From: Rhinolophus ferrumequinum
Lineage: Eukaryota > Chordata > Mammalia > Chiroptera > Rhinolophidae
Assembly: GCF_004115265.2 (NCBI RefSeq)
Contig: NC_046286.1
Location: 95,857,699-95,921,698 of the forward strand
Direction: 5' to 3'
DNA: 64,000 bases
Shown: positions 12,701 to 25,093 of the stretch, piece by piece
Layout: the number at the start of each line of letters is the position of its first letter
Position numbering within the stretch: position 1 is the stretch's first letter
Translations under genes and position numbers: made by a program
Notes under the pieces: generated by a model
Databases searched by the model: none
What the model was told of the DNA's origin: nothing
What the model saw: the letters and a program-made list of their open reading frames with translations, nothing else

Positions 12701-13006
12701 TCCACAAACACATATGGAGCATAAACTGTGAACCAGTCATTGTACCTACCAAGAGTAAATTTAAATGTAAGCAGGCTTTTGAACTTCTTTTTTCTTTATA
12801 TTTTGCTCATTCCATTTTAGTTATGGAAAGTAGGTTGCAAAATGCCTCAGGGAAAATGTGAGTTAGGAATATTTGCTTAAAACTGCTTGAGGGTAATGAA
12901 GTAATTCTTTCCTAAATTAATGTTTTATTAAGCACCATCTAAATCCTGGGGTGAATCCTCATAAAGTTTTATTAACAGGACTGTCTTTTATTCTCCCTGC
13001 TAACAG

Positions 13007-13091
13007 TATAAAAACACAGCCTGGCAGTTCAGTTATGAAAGTCAACCAAAAGTTCATTTTCTTCAACCCTTCAACCTTCTCAACCTTTAAG
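13007..13091 (+). promoter_or_regulatory. Candidate orphan TATA promoter and short first exon
   Basis: A strong TATA box (TATAAAAA, 13,007-13,014) is followed about 75 bp later by a very good splice donor (AAG|GTAAGA, donor at 13,092). A start site about 30 bp after the TATA box would give a first exon of roughly 50 bp without a solid open frame. That would fit a non-coding transcript or an untranslated first exon on the plus strand. This is inference from two motifs only; no second exon was identified. Confidence 0.3.
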
Positions 13092-13229
13092 GTAAGACAA
13101 CTCCGTGGAAACAAGATGGGTTTTGGCTAGGATTTGGGTAGAGACAACATATTCCAGTTACTTGTGTGATCCTAATCAACTTACCTCAACTCCCTGAGCC
13201 ACCGTTTTCTCACCTGTAAAGATGGATTA

Positions 13230-13345
13230 ATAAAAGTTGTCTTATATTCATTTAAAACCTATTTACTGAACACCTGCAATGTGCCAGGCACTGTTCTAGC
13301 ACTTGAGATGGATCAATGAACAAAATGGACATGGACTTTTCCCTC
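13230..13345 (+). repeat. L2/MIR-like fragment
   Basis: Contains the widespread 'gaacacctgcaatgtgccag...actgttctagcac' wording of ancient L2/MIR 3' regions. Confidence 0.55.
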
Positions 13346-13544
13346 ATATGTCTGTTGGGTGGCAATAATGCATTTAAGTAGGGTTTGACACACACCTGAT
13401 ACTCAGGAGTGGTAGTAATTAGTTTTACTCAGTAGCTTTCAGTTCTGGTGCTTTCCAGCCAGGTAACTCCTAGGTAAGTAGAATTGCCATTTGCATAAAC
13501 TTTCATAGCAGTCTCACTTACAGTGTGCTCTCTATAACCCAGGC

Positions 13545-13745
13545 ACATATCTAAGATTCAGATACATGTCTATACTCATGTAATCCTCACAACAAGTCTA
13601 CGAGGCAGGTGTTATTCTCATTTTACAAGGATGAGAAGACACTTAGGAAATTAAGGAATTTTCCAGGCCACAGAACTGGTAAATAGCGGAGCTGGGATCT
13701 AAACTCAGTTTGTCTTCAGAGACCCTACTCACTCTTAATCAAGTG
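13545..13745 (+). repeat. MIR SINE
   Basis: Reads 'taatcctcacaacaagtcta', 'tcattttacaaggatgagaa' and 'agcggagctgggatctaaac', the conserved MIR core in one orientation. Confidence 0.85.
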
Positions 13746-15513
13746 CCTTGGAGAAATGACATTAGAACCATTTTAAACAAGTCCAAAAAATTTCACTTCG
13801 TGTAATAAAAAAGTTCTGTGCCAGCTGTGTATTTGATGGGTTTATTCCGCCCTCTGGTGGAAAACCAAAGAAGGTAAAGAAAAGGAACGTTAGGTGCAAA
13901 GGAGAGAGAAAGGGGTGAAAAGGAGAGAGAAAGCAGCAAATTTAGTGATATTCTGGGGTCTTGAAAAGCTTTGCAAGCTCATGAAAATGCTGGAAAATTT
14001 TCCAGAAACAAGACGTAAGAATCCTGAGTAAAACTCTAAATATAGTCAACATGACGTAGGTCGCTCATGCACTGGCTACACACAGCAAAGTCTCCAGAGT
14101 GGCAACAGTGCAAAGGAATTTCAAGATAAAATCTCAAGGGATAAATATCAGATTATAATTTTATTAGAAATAATTTTAATTTAATAAATTTTGCCAGCAT
14201 GTCCATAAAAACATGATCATGAAGCTACTGTACACAGTCTTCTCAGGAATGAATTCCTAACAGGAAATGTGATATTCCCTTCACTGCAGTGCTAGAATTC
14301 TCAGGATTCATGAATTCCTGGGCATGCCCTTAGGGCTGTTTCTGCATTCCCTACTGCTTATCCCCCAAACAAATGCCAGTGTAGAACAAGACCTTATTTC
14401 TTTGCTTATCAGTCTACACACTCCAATAATTAAAGCCCAGGCTTTAACTATTAACTTTAAATGCAAGCTGACTGGTACAACTTGACAAGTGCATGGCATA
14501 TTATGAGAAGTCACCAAACACTGATACTTTCCCTCTGCTCAGGCAGCAGAGGAGGGGTAGGAAGTGTTGTCCGTATGCTTCTCTTGTCTCTTCCCCTCAG
14601 TCCCAACACGAGAAGCACCTTGTTCCCTGGAGGTTAGGAGGTTCTCAAAAGACTCTCTATTATCCCCTGTACCTTGAGAAACTTTCACCCTCAGCTAGGT
14701 TCTTTGGCTAAAGATTCTCCTCTCTGCTTCTCATTCGGTCTGTCAGGGAGATGGTGACAGCATTAGAGATTGCTTTTGTGTTCATCTCCTGGGAATCCAG
14801 GACATTATGTAAATATTAATTTGTCTAGAGAAAAAGAACATGATTTAATATGCCCTGGGATTAGAAAATTGATCCTTCGGTAGGCTGACCACTGTCATTA
14901 TTATATCTACTGTCTTATCTGCCTACAATTCATCCTCTACTCATTTAAAGTACTTCTAATTCATTACCTGGGATGATAAAATTAATTCCTAAAAATGCTG
15001 AATTTTTCCTTAAAATAACACAATATTCCTTTAAAAAATAGTATAAGTCCTTCAAAAAAAAAAAATACTTAAACTGTTTTCAAGTTAGGTCAAAAGTGCA
15101 TGTGTTTTTTTGGGTTGTCACAATCTCTAATATCAATTCTGAGTTTCCTCTTCTGGAACCTATTCTTAAGTCTTTAAAACATAGACTTTTCAATGGACTT
15201 TTCCTAAGTCTTGGCATGAAATACATATTTTTTTTCCTGTTATGTGAAGAAAATAGGTGATCAATATTACTTTTCTTCACAGTAGTAAAGGAACTTCTGA
15301 GGACATAACCATGCACACTCATTTCATTGATTTCACAGTTCAATTCACGCAGTTCAATCCTACTCAATTCACAGAATCTACAGAATCCACACAGTGATTT
15401 GCTAGTGTTCTTCTCTCACAGCATTTACCACTGCTCCAGAAACCACATAAAGTCTTTGATCAATTCACCTCTGAATCAAGCACTGGCCATAGTAGAATAT
15501 TTTCATATCATTT
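13746..15513. other. Intergenic DNA, nothing recognised
   Basis: Several open frames of 60-95 codons (14,308-14,517 minus; 14,493-14,711 plus; 15,080-15,367 minus) have no domain, conserved composition or splice context that I can support. Confidence 0.4.
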
Positions 15514-15527
15514 GAAAAGGGGGAAAG

Positions 15528-15831
15528 CCCACATGGACCAGTGAGAAGCAACAGCTTGAGTTTGAAGCTGAGCCACATGTGGACAGTCAGTTGGCTCAGT
15601 GGTTGCAGGGCGGTGCTCATAACACCAAGGTCGCCAGTTCGATTCCCACATTGGACCAGTGAGCTACTGGTCCACCCTCCACAACTATATTGAAGAAAAA
15701 AACGACTTGACTTGGAGCTGAGCTGCGCCCCCCACAACTAGATTGAAAAACAACAACTTGACATCCTGGAGAAACACACTGTTCCCCAATATTCCCCAAT
15801 TAAAAAAAAAAAGAAAAAAAGAAAGAAAAAA
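15528..15831 (+). mobile_element. Rhinolophoid tRNA-derived SINE (VES/Rhin-type), composite
   Basis: A tRNA-like head carries an A box (GTTGGCTCAGTGGTTGCAGG region, about 15,588-15,607) and a B box (GTTCGATTCCC, about 15,637-15,647). The body has 'ccacaactagattgaaaa', 'acttgacttggagctgagct' and 'aaacacactgttccccaat', ending in an A-rich tail. It lies between 14-bp target duplications GAAAAGGGGGAAAG (15,514-15,527 and 15,832-15,845). A partial repeat of the head (cacatggaccagtgag) precedes the main copy, and a body segment is tandemly repeated. This SINE is the strongest pointer to a horseshoe-bat-like host. Confidence 0.85.
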
Positions 15832-16519
15832 GAAAAGGGGGAAAGGGAGGGAACCAGAAAAGAGGTAATAATTTTCATCTTCATTCAAGATTTTTTTTCA
15901 GTATTTCCTTTGTGCTGATCAGCTTGTTAGAAATAATTGTTTCCTTAGAATCTACTACCATATTTTGCTTACTTTACATTTATTTCACTTTGCTTTCTAT
16001 TGTAGTTAATTTAGTATTTCTTTTCTCTTTCTCCCTATGCCCTAGACTTTCTCAACTGGACTTCTTATCTGAGCCACAGAATACAGAAAACTATGTGAGT
16101 GACTATTTTCTTAATTTCCTCAAGGATGGTTCTTCAGTGGTACCATCCTAGATGCCTGGAGAAATGTTAATTAGTTATATACATAACAAATGTCTAGGTC
16201 ATTAAAGCTCTATTCTTTTGTGAAACCCTGGCTGAGAAAGGCTCTACATTGCACAGAGGGTACCAAATAAGTGATTTTTTTATAAGCTGATAAATGAATA
16301 ACCATAAAGTTCTAAGTATGAGCTTTGAAGTCATTTGATGTTTCATTCTGTCCATGTTTTAATAAAATTATTTCCTAGTAATATGACTTTTTCTGCTTAT
16401 CTGCTGAAGACAATAAGGCTTTAAATTCTCAAGAGTAAAGAAAGTTAAGTGATGGAAAATTTAACACCCAGATATTTTTAAGCATTAATATTTTGCTCAT
16501 AATAAACAATTACAGCAAA

Positions 16520-16710
16520 TGCATTCATTTGTGTCAGATACTGCATTAGCACTTGAACTTTATTTTCTAATTTAATCATTTTAATAATATCAGGTAGGCA
16601 TTATTACCTTCTCTTTATAAATATGACAACTAAAGCTCACAGGCATTAAAAGCTTGCCCAATGTTAATGATTAGTAAGTGGAAAAGTCAGGATTCCAAAC
16701 CAGAAATATC
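16520..16710 (+). repeat. MIR SINE
   Basis: Diverged MIR: 'ttattaccttctctttataaa', 'gacaactaaagctcacaggc' and 'cttgcccaatgttaatgatt' follow the order of the MIR core. Confidence 0.7.
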
Positions 16711-17230
16711 TGATGGTCAAGTTATAGCTCTTTCCATTTTGGGACACTGCTACTATCCCACAGGTATTTTGGGCAAATACAAGTTCAGGTTTATCCAGTA
16801 TATCAGTGTGTAGCCTCTTCTGTTTACGGATAGAGTTATCTTTCACATATTGGTAACAGAGAAAGAATTATATTAACAAAATACAGTAGATGTTTAACCA
16901 CTAGAGCTTCAAAAAAGGAACGAGATGGTTTCCTTCTTCTTCACTTTTGCGCTAACAATCAGCAACTTCTTTTCACTAACTTTATCCATTCTATAAACGT
17001 TTTGAAACCAAATGACAAAGTGCAGCTGGACTCTTGTACTCTTCATTCTCATATATGTCTCATATGTAAAGAGATATTGAACCAAAAATAAGCCCTAATA
17101 ACCAAAACCAAAAAAAAAAAAAGGCATTTGCAAAATAGTATTTTAGAAACCTCAAATTATAGGTTCTCTGTGGGCCTCAAAGCTTAAGAAGAAAGGAAAA
17201 GCTTATTTCTGAGGAAAGTGAGTAGAGAGA

Positions 17231-17585
17231 TGTGGGGACAGAGTCCCAGAGAGCAGTTTCCAGGCTCTCGGCCTCACATGGGAAGGTGTTGGCTCGGTTA
17301 TTAGATGGCCGTCAGCTGTAATCAGATGGCCATCAGCTGTTACCGGTTAGCCATTGGCCACTGATATAACTCCCATGGCTAAGCTAGCAAGCATAGATTG
17401 CAGTTAGCAAGTGAGGTCGGTTGGCAGAGAAGCGGATGGTGGATCCTGTGGCTCCTGCTTCCTGTGTCTCCAACCCAGCCGCCAGCAAGAATATAGTGGT
17501 ATGACTCCCCTATCTATGGCTCCGTGGGTGTTCCATTTTGGCCTCAACATATCCTGCGTTCTTATGTGGGGAGCGGGAGCTGACA
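17231..17585 (+). repeat. Bat-type endogenous retrovirus LTR (solo, fossil)
   Basis: A 355-bp block starting TG and ending CA, much richer in GC than its flanks, with an internal near-repeat of 'agatggccgtcagctgtaat'. I recognise the wording as an LTR repeated in bat genomes, but I cannot name the family with confidence and I see no clear target duplication. No internal retroviral region is attached. Confidence 0.55.
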
Positions 17586-18095
17586 CCCAGCATGACACTT
17601 CACGTGACAAGAGAGGCTTTGAAAAGCATCACAGGATGTTCTACCGCTGATGGGGAGGCAAAGCCCAAGTTCAGTGGCAATCTATCAATTTTCAAAGAAG
17701 AAGCCAGCCTGAATCCATCCAATTGTTCTTTCATTTAGTCATTCCACAAATATTTATTAAGTATTTTCTGGGAGGTGGGGATACAAGGACCTGACCTATA
17801 TTGGTAACAGATATTACCTGTCAGTTTGGAAGTGAGGGTGAGGACAGAGGTTAGGTGAAAAGTGAGTTACTGCAAAACCATAAGTGGTGAGAGTTCTGAA
17901 AAAAGGTATCCAAGTCCAATTTGAGGACCTCTAGTCCTTCATTTTCTAGTAAACACCCTCTCATCTCCATATCTAAAACTTGAGTCATTTGTAGAAAGTA
18001 TGGACGATCTGGTATTAGGGTACTATAGTGATATATTTGATTTAAGGGGCCAGAAAAGAATCCTCTGGTAGTTATCTGTCGTGTGATCTTAGACC

Positions 18096-18418
18096 AACAC
18101 TGTCCAATAGAAATATAATGTGAGCCACATATGTAATTTAAAATTTTCTAGTTGCCACACTAAAAAACTTATAATAATATAAAGAAATTAAATATAAATT
18201 AACTTTCATGGAATTTTATTTAACCCAATATACCCAATATATCATTATTTCAACAAGTAGTGAATATAAAAATTAATGAGATTTTGCTCTTCTTCATTCC
18301 AAGTCTTCAACACTCGGTCTGTATTTTACATTTACAGCCCATCTCAACTGAGATTTGGATGAGTTCCATTTCAAATGTTCAGTAGCTGCACGTGGCTACT
18401 GCATTGGACAGTGCAGAT
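18096..18418 (+). mobile_element. Non-autonomous hAT (Charlie-group) element
   Basis: Imperfect terminal inverted repeats: CACTGTCCAATAGAAATA at the left and GCATTGGACAGTGCAG at the right. They are flanked by similar 8-bp sequences (cttagacc / tctagact). Inner wording 'gtgagccacatatgtaattt' and 'agctgcacgtggctact' is that of a common old mammalian hAT fossil. Confidence 0.8.
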
Positions 18419-19174
18419 CTAGACTTTGAATATAAACAATGGATAGAAAATGTTGAAGATAAGCAGGACTTGTGTTACCGATAACCTGAGACCACCAAGT
18501 AAATAGTTTATATCTACCTATTCTAGCTTAACACTGTAGACTTAATTTTATAATCTGACAACACAAATTCAATAGAAAACAGTACTATTGTTTGATCCAC
18601 TTTGATATTAAACTTCACGTGAATGAACAAACTGAAAAGTATGGTGTTACAAGAGCACCATCTTGTGGCCTTTCTGTTGTTAACATTGTTGAAGCAGAAT
18701 TGGGGGAAAAAGGGAACATTGTCAAACAATCAGGGTAAGATTATTAAAAATTACTTAGTAGAGGAACTATCATGGTTTTCTCTTAAATGCAGTATTTTTG
18801 GCAAGTCCTCAAGCTGTGTAAACTGGGTATGACAAACTTCCCAGCAACAGGACATGTAAATGCTAAGCTCTGGGTACCAGATAACACTCCAGTGTGAACC
18901 GTGGTTGAAGGCAAGCTAGTTTCAGTGCTAACATGTGAATGCAGTATTTGCTTTAGTGAAATGTCTGAGGCTGACACTGAGAACACCCACAAAAGACCAA
19001 GTCACATGAACACTGTGAGATTTTTGCAGAAACACTAAAATATAATCCCCACCATTTGTAAGTGACAACAGAACTACTCCAGGCTGCCAAACCTGATTTT
19101 TTTTTCATTAGAATAAAGGCCTCAATGAAGCAATTAAATGGTCACTCCAACTGATCAGAAATATTAGCTGGTCC

Positions 19175-19412
19175 CAGCGCTATGATAGGGTAGCCAGGAA
19201 TGACCCTGTGAGGGTACATACCTCTTACTGCCTTGGTCAGAGAGGTTGTAAAAGAGGGTAAGGGGGATCGAATATATGGTGATGGAAGGAGAACTGACTC
19301 CGGGTGGTGATCACACAAGGGGATTTATAGATGATGTAATGCAGAATTGTACACCTGAAATCTATGTAATTTTACTAACAATTGTCACCCCAATAAATTA
19401 AGAAAAAAAATG
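19175..19412 (+). repeat. LINE-1 3' end (bat type), 5'-truncated
   Basis: Contains the bat L1 3' UTR wording 'atatatggtgatggaagga', 'gatgatgtaatgcagaattg', 'acctgaaatctatgtaattt' and 'caattgtcaccccaataaat' with an A-rich tail. It is from a different L1 subfamily than the copies at 11.8 kb and 32.8 kb. Confidence 0.75.
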
Positions 19413-20007
19413 TCATTTTTGAGACCAGCTCCCAGCTCAGACATTTGACCAGGGTCAGTTTAAGAGCCCTACGTAACCTAAGTGATAAGTTCTTGCCACA
19501 TCATTAACTATGTAAGGAATCTTTTGAGATAGACTTTGTTTAGGTTCAATCCATAAAATGCATAGGGTCTCTATGGAAGCCATAATACAAAGACAGGTGT
19601 TTTAGTAAGCTTTAAGCTAGTACTGTAATTTTCTGTAAAAAACAAATAATTTGTAAAATACCATATGTATCACAGTAAGCATGAAAATGCTAACATCTAT
19701 GTTGTTCATTCTCCCTTACACAGCTGACTTAAAAGGGTCCATTTTTGTGATCATACCAGTCCCGAACCTATTTTGGCCTGAGAGTGTCAGTTCTTTCATT
19801 AGGGAATATTCTATTGCTGCAAGGTGGCTTATCATCCTGTACCTATGTCAGTATTGATTATGGGCCAAGTAATTACATGTCTCAGGGTCCTGGGGAAGAC
19901 CTGATCTTCTTAATGTTAGTTAGTGTACCTAATCAAAGGATGTGCAGAAAGACTTCTGCTCATCTTTCCCTTGCCCAATTCTCCTAGAAGGGTGGGCCCA
20001 CTTTGTA

Positions 20008-20503
20008 TTAGTTATCTATTACTGCATTACAAATCATCCTTGAACTTCGAGGCTTAAGACAACAAACACTTATTATCTCAATTTTGGGGTGTCAGGAATT
20101 TGGGAGCAATTTAGTTGGGTGATTCAGGTTGTATTCTGGATGTCGGCAGAGACTAAACTTGTCCAAAGGCTTGACTAGAGGACTTGCTCTCAAGAAGACT
20201 CACAGACTTAGCAGTTGGCAGGAAGTCTCAGTTCTTTTCCACTTGGGACTTTCCAAAGACCTAAGTTCCTCACCATGTGAACCTCACACAATTGACCTTT
20301 TCCTAATGATTGATCTGAAAGGGAAAGAGATAGAAGTCACGTCTTTCATAACCTGGTCTCAGAGGTGACTCGCCATCAATTTTGTTGTATTTTACTAGCC
20401 ACATAGAGCAAATTTGATACAAATTTGTGGGAGGGGATTACACAAAGGTATAAATACCAAAAGGTTGGGATCATTGGGGGACATTTTAGAAGCAGGTTGA
20501 CAG
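20008..20503 (-). repeat. MLT1-type (ERVL-MaLR) LTR
   Basis: Antisense MLT1-like LTR. The plus-strand reading starts 'tattagttatctattactgc' and contains 'gcttaagacaacaaacactt'; it ends with 'gggatcattgggggacattt' and 'gcaggttgacag'. Old, broken solo LTR. Confidence 0.75.
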
Positions 20504-20849
20504 TCTCCCTTCTGGCCCCCAATAATCCACATCACTCATATGAAAAATACTTATCCTCTCCCTAAATTCTTGAAAATTATCCATTATAGATAGCTTCAGC
20601 CCAAAATCCGGAATCTTGTTACCAAAATCTGACTCTGGTGTAAATGAGGCTTCTTAGGTATGTTCTTGACATTCAATTCCTCAACTATGGTTACTTACAA
20701 TCTAAGGACCTGTAAACTAAAGGAAAAATTTTTCTGTCTCCCATCAACCAATATACAATGGTGGCACAGGCAGAGAACTGTCCTAAGTTCAGGAACAAGT
20801 TAAAGAGTCTTACTGTCATTTCTATTCACCATGGATGTTCTAGCCAGAG

Positions 20850-21235
20850 CAATTAGACAAGAAAAATAAATAGAAGTCATCCAGATTATAAAAGAAGAAT
20901 GAAAAGCTTCATACATTTGCTGATGGGAATGTAAAATAATGCAGCTGTTGTGAGAAACAGTTTGGCAGTTCCTCAAAAAAATTTAAACAGAGAATCGCCA
21001 TAAGATTCAGCAATTCCAGTCCTAGGTAAACCCAAGGTAATCAAAAACATATATTCAGACAAAAACTTGTATATGAATTTTCATAGAAACATTTTCCATA
21101 ATAGGTTTCTTTTTTTTGGGGGGGGTGATAAAAATTTGAATTAGATGGTGGTTGGTGATAATTTTTGTGAATATTGGTGATAATTTTTGGTGCAAAATTT
21201 TGTGAATACATTATAAAATACCTGCAGTTTATATT
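20850..21235 (+). repeat. Old L1 fragment (ORF2 end / 3' UTR)
   Basis: Shows 'tttgctgatgggaatgtaaa', 'gtttggcagttcctcaaaa' and 'aaaacttgtatatgaatttt', which are the L1M ORF2 C-terminus and start of the 3' UTR. A decayed 3' tail follows. Confidence 0.75.
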
Positions 21236-21408
21236 TTAAAATTGTAATCTTATGTGTGAATTGTATCTCAAAGACATACCACTTGATACATGATACTCTA
21301 TACTAAAATAAAAAAGATGAAATATATATTTTAGACGTACAAAAGCTGAAAGAAATAAAGACCAGTATATCTGCATTATAAGAAAAATTAAAGTACTTCT
21401 GTCAGATA

Positions 21409-21422
21409 CATATATATATATA

Positions 21423-21465
<43 letters not shown>

Positions 21466-21473
21466 ATACACAT
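21409..21473. repeat. (TA)n/(TG)n microsatellite
   Basis: Long alternating purine-pyrimidine run with a TG-rich middle. The 130-codon open frame on the minus strand here is an artefact of the repeat. Confidence 0.9.
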
Positions 21474-24172
21474 AAATGAATTAAGGGACTAGAAATGGCA
21501 ACTCTGTGGATAAATGTGTAAGAAAGTTTTCTGATTGTGTAAATCTCTTTGATGATAAACAAAATAATGTAGTATGAGTATATATTATATATATTAATAC
21601 ATATATATATATATTTTTTCTCATTCATTTTACCGATATGTACATCAGTAAAATGAGTGAGAATAGTACAAGGCTTGGAGGGAAGAAATAGGTTTTATAT
21701 TCTATGAAGAGGGGTATAATATCATTTGAAGCTAGACTCAAATAACTTAAAGAGAAATACTATAAATCTCAAAGCAATAAGTAGCATAACAAAAGATAGC
21801 TAATTAGCTAACAAATTAGATAAAAAGCAATCATAAAAATATTCAATACAAAAGAAAGCAGAAAAAGAGGAAAATGGAAACAAAGAACAGATGGGACAAA
21901 TAGGAAACAAATGTCAATATGGTAGAATCTAACCATATCAGTAATCACATTAAATTTAAGTGGTCTAATCATCCCAATTCAAAGGCAGAGATTATTGAAT
22001 TGTAAAACAAACAAACAAATAAAAATAGTGACTATATTCTGAATAGAAGAAACACTTCAAACACAAAGACAAAAAATAAGTTAAAAGTAAACATAATGAA
22101 AGAATGCCAACATTAATGAAAACAACAAAAATCTGGAGTGCCTATTTTAACATTACACAATGTATTTTCATATCAAAGATATTACCAGAGATTATAAAGG
22201 TCATTTATAAATGATAAAGCGGTCATTTTACCAAGAGTTCATGAAAATCCTAAATGATTGTGGAACTAATAACAGAGCTTCCAAATACATAAAGCAAAAA
22301 CTGACAGATTTGAAAAAAGAAATAGAGAAATCCACAATTATAGTTGGATAATTCAATACTGATCTCTCAATAATAGTACAAGTAGATAGAAATCAGTGAG
22401 GATATAGAAAATATGAAAAACACCATTAATCAAATTGACGTAATTGACATTTATAAAGCGCTACACCAAAGAAAGAAAAATTGAATCTTTTCAAAGACAT
22501 GAAACACCTAGATAGATCATATTCTGGGCCATAAGATAAATAAATTCAATAAATTTGTAAGGATTCCAGTCAAAGTAAGTATCTCCTATGACGACAATGA
22601 AATTATAAATCAGTAACAGAAAGACATACCACTTGACACATGATAAATATGTCAAAAATTCTAATATTGGAAAACTGAATAACACAAATATTTTGAAAAA
22701 TTCTAAAATATTGGAAAACTGAATAACTCACTTACAAATGGCCCAAGGATCAAAGGGAAAATCAAAATGAAAATGGTAAGGCATTTAAAAATGAATGAAA
22801 TGATCAGAATTTTTAATATGCTGCTAAAACAGAACTTGGAGGGAAACTTACAGCACTAAACATCTATACTAGAAAAGACTATCTTAATGACCTCAGCTTC
22901 CACCTTAAGAATTTAAAAAAAAACTAAAAAGAGCAAATTAAACCCAAAGAGAAGAAAGTAAACAATACAAAAAGAAATATTAAGGAAAAAATAGAGAAAA
23001 CCTATGAGATCAAAAATATTATTTGAAAAGATCTAAGTGATAAACCTCTCATCATACTCATCAGTAAAAAGAATGAGAAGACACAATTTACCAATATCAA
23101 GAATGAGATAAATGGCATCAGTACAAATTCTACAAATGTTAAAACGATACTATTCTTACCAATTGATTTCAATAAATTCAGTAAATTAAATTAATGGAAA
23201 AATTCCTTTAAAAATATAAACTACTAAAGCTCATTCAAGAGGAAACAGATAATCTGAACAGCCCTATATCTATTGAAAAAATTTTTACACCCCACATACA
23301 CACAAAACCACCCCAAAACAAAAATAGAACCCCAGATTCAGATGGCTTCCTTGGAGAATTCTAGCAAACAATAAAGAAAGAAATAATACCAATTCTACAC
23401 AAACATGAAAAAGTTCAAAAGGAAAGAATATGTCCCAAAGACATTGTAGAAAAACTAGACCAATATTCCTCGTGAATATAAATGCAAAAATTCTTAATAT
23501 GTAGCAAATTCATTCCAACAATATATAAAAAGGATAATACATCATGACCAAGGGGAATTAGCCTGATCATATATCTAACTGTGAAATTGAAAACTACAAA
23601 ACTTCTAAGGGAAAACATAAGGGAAAGATATGTATGCTCTTAGGTTAGGCAGATTTACACACAACACTCACGTATGACCCATAAAAGACAAATAATTGAT
23701 AGTTTGGACTTCATAAAAAATAAAAACTCTTCCAAAGACAGTGCTAAGACACACCCAAATAAAGCACATGTATCCAGAATGTATATTCTCAGATGTCAGT
23801 AGGAAAACAACACACAAAACAATCAAATCATTTGAATAAACACTTCACCAAAAAAATATATGGATGGCAAGTATGAAAAGATGCTAAACATCATTAGTCA
23901 TTAGGGAGATATAAATGAAAACTACAAGATACTACTACATACTTACTAGAATGGCTAACATGAAAAAGACTGACTATACCAAGTGCTGACGAGAATGTGA
24001 AGTAAATGGAACTCCCATACACTGCAGGTGAGAATATAAAATGGTAGACACTTTGGAAAACATTTTGGTATTTTTTAAAGTTAAACATACATTTACCATA
24101 TAATCCAACCATTCCACTATTAGTTATTTATCCAAGAGAAATAAAAACATACCACTTACAAAGTCTTGTATA

Positions 24173-24695
24173 TGAGATCAGACAATTAGGTTCGTGAACC
24201 CATCCTAGAAAAAGTGCTACATACCTTATTGCTGAATATTACTAGTCACCTTTGGAAGCTATGCACCAACGCCAGCGCCTAGTTCATCCTTCAAAGCAAT
24301 TTCGGAACTCTTTTTCTGGAATGGCCATCAAAGCTGTTGGCATATCACCCTTGATATACCGAATGGCATCAAAATGTCTCCCTTTCAATATTTCCTTTAT
24401 CTCCGGGTAAAGAAAGAAGTCACTGGGGGCCAGATCAGGTGAATAGGGAGGGTGTTCCCATAGTTGTTTACTGGCTAAAAACTATGGTCACAGTGCCTTG
24501 TGATGGAAGAGCCATGAAATTGTTGGCAAAAAGTTCAGGTCGTCTAACTGTTTCACTCAGCCTTTTCAGCACTTCCAAATAAACTCGGTTAACTGTTTGT
24601 CCAGTTGGTACAAATTCATAAAGAATAATCCCTGATATCAAAAAAGGTTAACAACATTGTTGCAACGAGTTCACAAACTTAATTGTCACACCTCA
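24173..24695 (-). mobile_element. Mariner transposon, internally deleted, nested in L1
   Basis: Inverted terminal repeats: left TGAGATCAGACAATTAGGTT, right end complementary to TGAGGTGTGACAATTAAGTT; a TA precedes the left end. On the minus strand, decayed mariner transposase is readable: YEFVPTGQTVNRVYLEVLKR and RPELFANNFMALPS, then HPPYSPDLAPSDFFLYPEIK, which carries the third catalytic aspartate of the DD34D triad. The HHDNAP segment is degraded and the N-terminal DNA-binding half is missing. At about 523 bp it is under half the usual mariner length. Non-functional. Confidence 0.85.
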
Positions 24696-24894
24696 TGTGT
24701 TTACAGCACCTTTATTTCTAATAGCAAAATACCAGGAAAAGCCAAATGTCCATTAATAGGTGACTGTAAACAAACTGGTATATCCAATAATATACTGCTT
24801 AGTAAAAAGGAATGAAGTACTGGTGCACACAAAATGTATCTCAAGATAACGTCTGGTGAAAGTAGTCAGAGTATATACTTCATGATCCCATTTA

Positions 24895-25093
24895 TATCAT
24901 TTCCCCCAAAATAAGACCTAGCCCAACCATCAGCTCTAATGTCTTTTGGAACAAAAATACAGGACCCAGTATTTATATTTATATATAGACAGTCTTATAT
25001 TAAAATAAGACTGGGTCTTATATTAATTTTTGTTCAAAAAGACTCATTAGAGCTGATTGTTCCGCTAGATCTTATTTTTGGGGAAACACGGTA
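24895..25093. mobile_element. Palindromic TA-flanked MITE, copy 2, nested in L1
   Basis: Same family as 703-919: inner wording 'accatcagctctaatgtctt' and its inverted partner 'cattagagctgattgttccg'. The right tip is GGGGAAACACGG followed by TA. The left tip is damaged. It interrupts the 3' part of the surrounding L1. Confidence 0.85.

Noticed and set aside
15588-15650. Possible tRNA gene
   Set aside because: A and B boxes belong to the tRNA-derived head of a SINE with target duplications and an A-rich tail; no cloverleaf-complete tRNA.
21236-21628. 130-codon minus-strand open frame rich in Ile and Tyr
   Set aside because: Product of a TA-type microsatellite.
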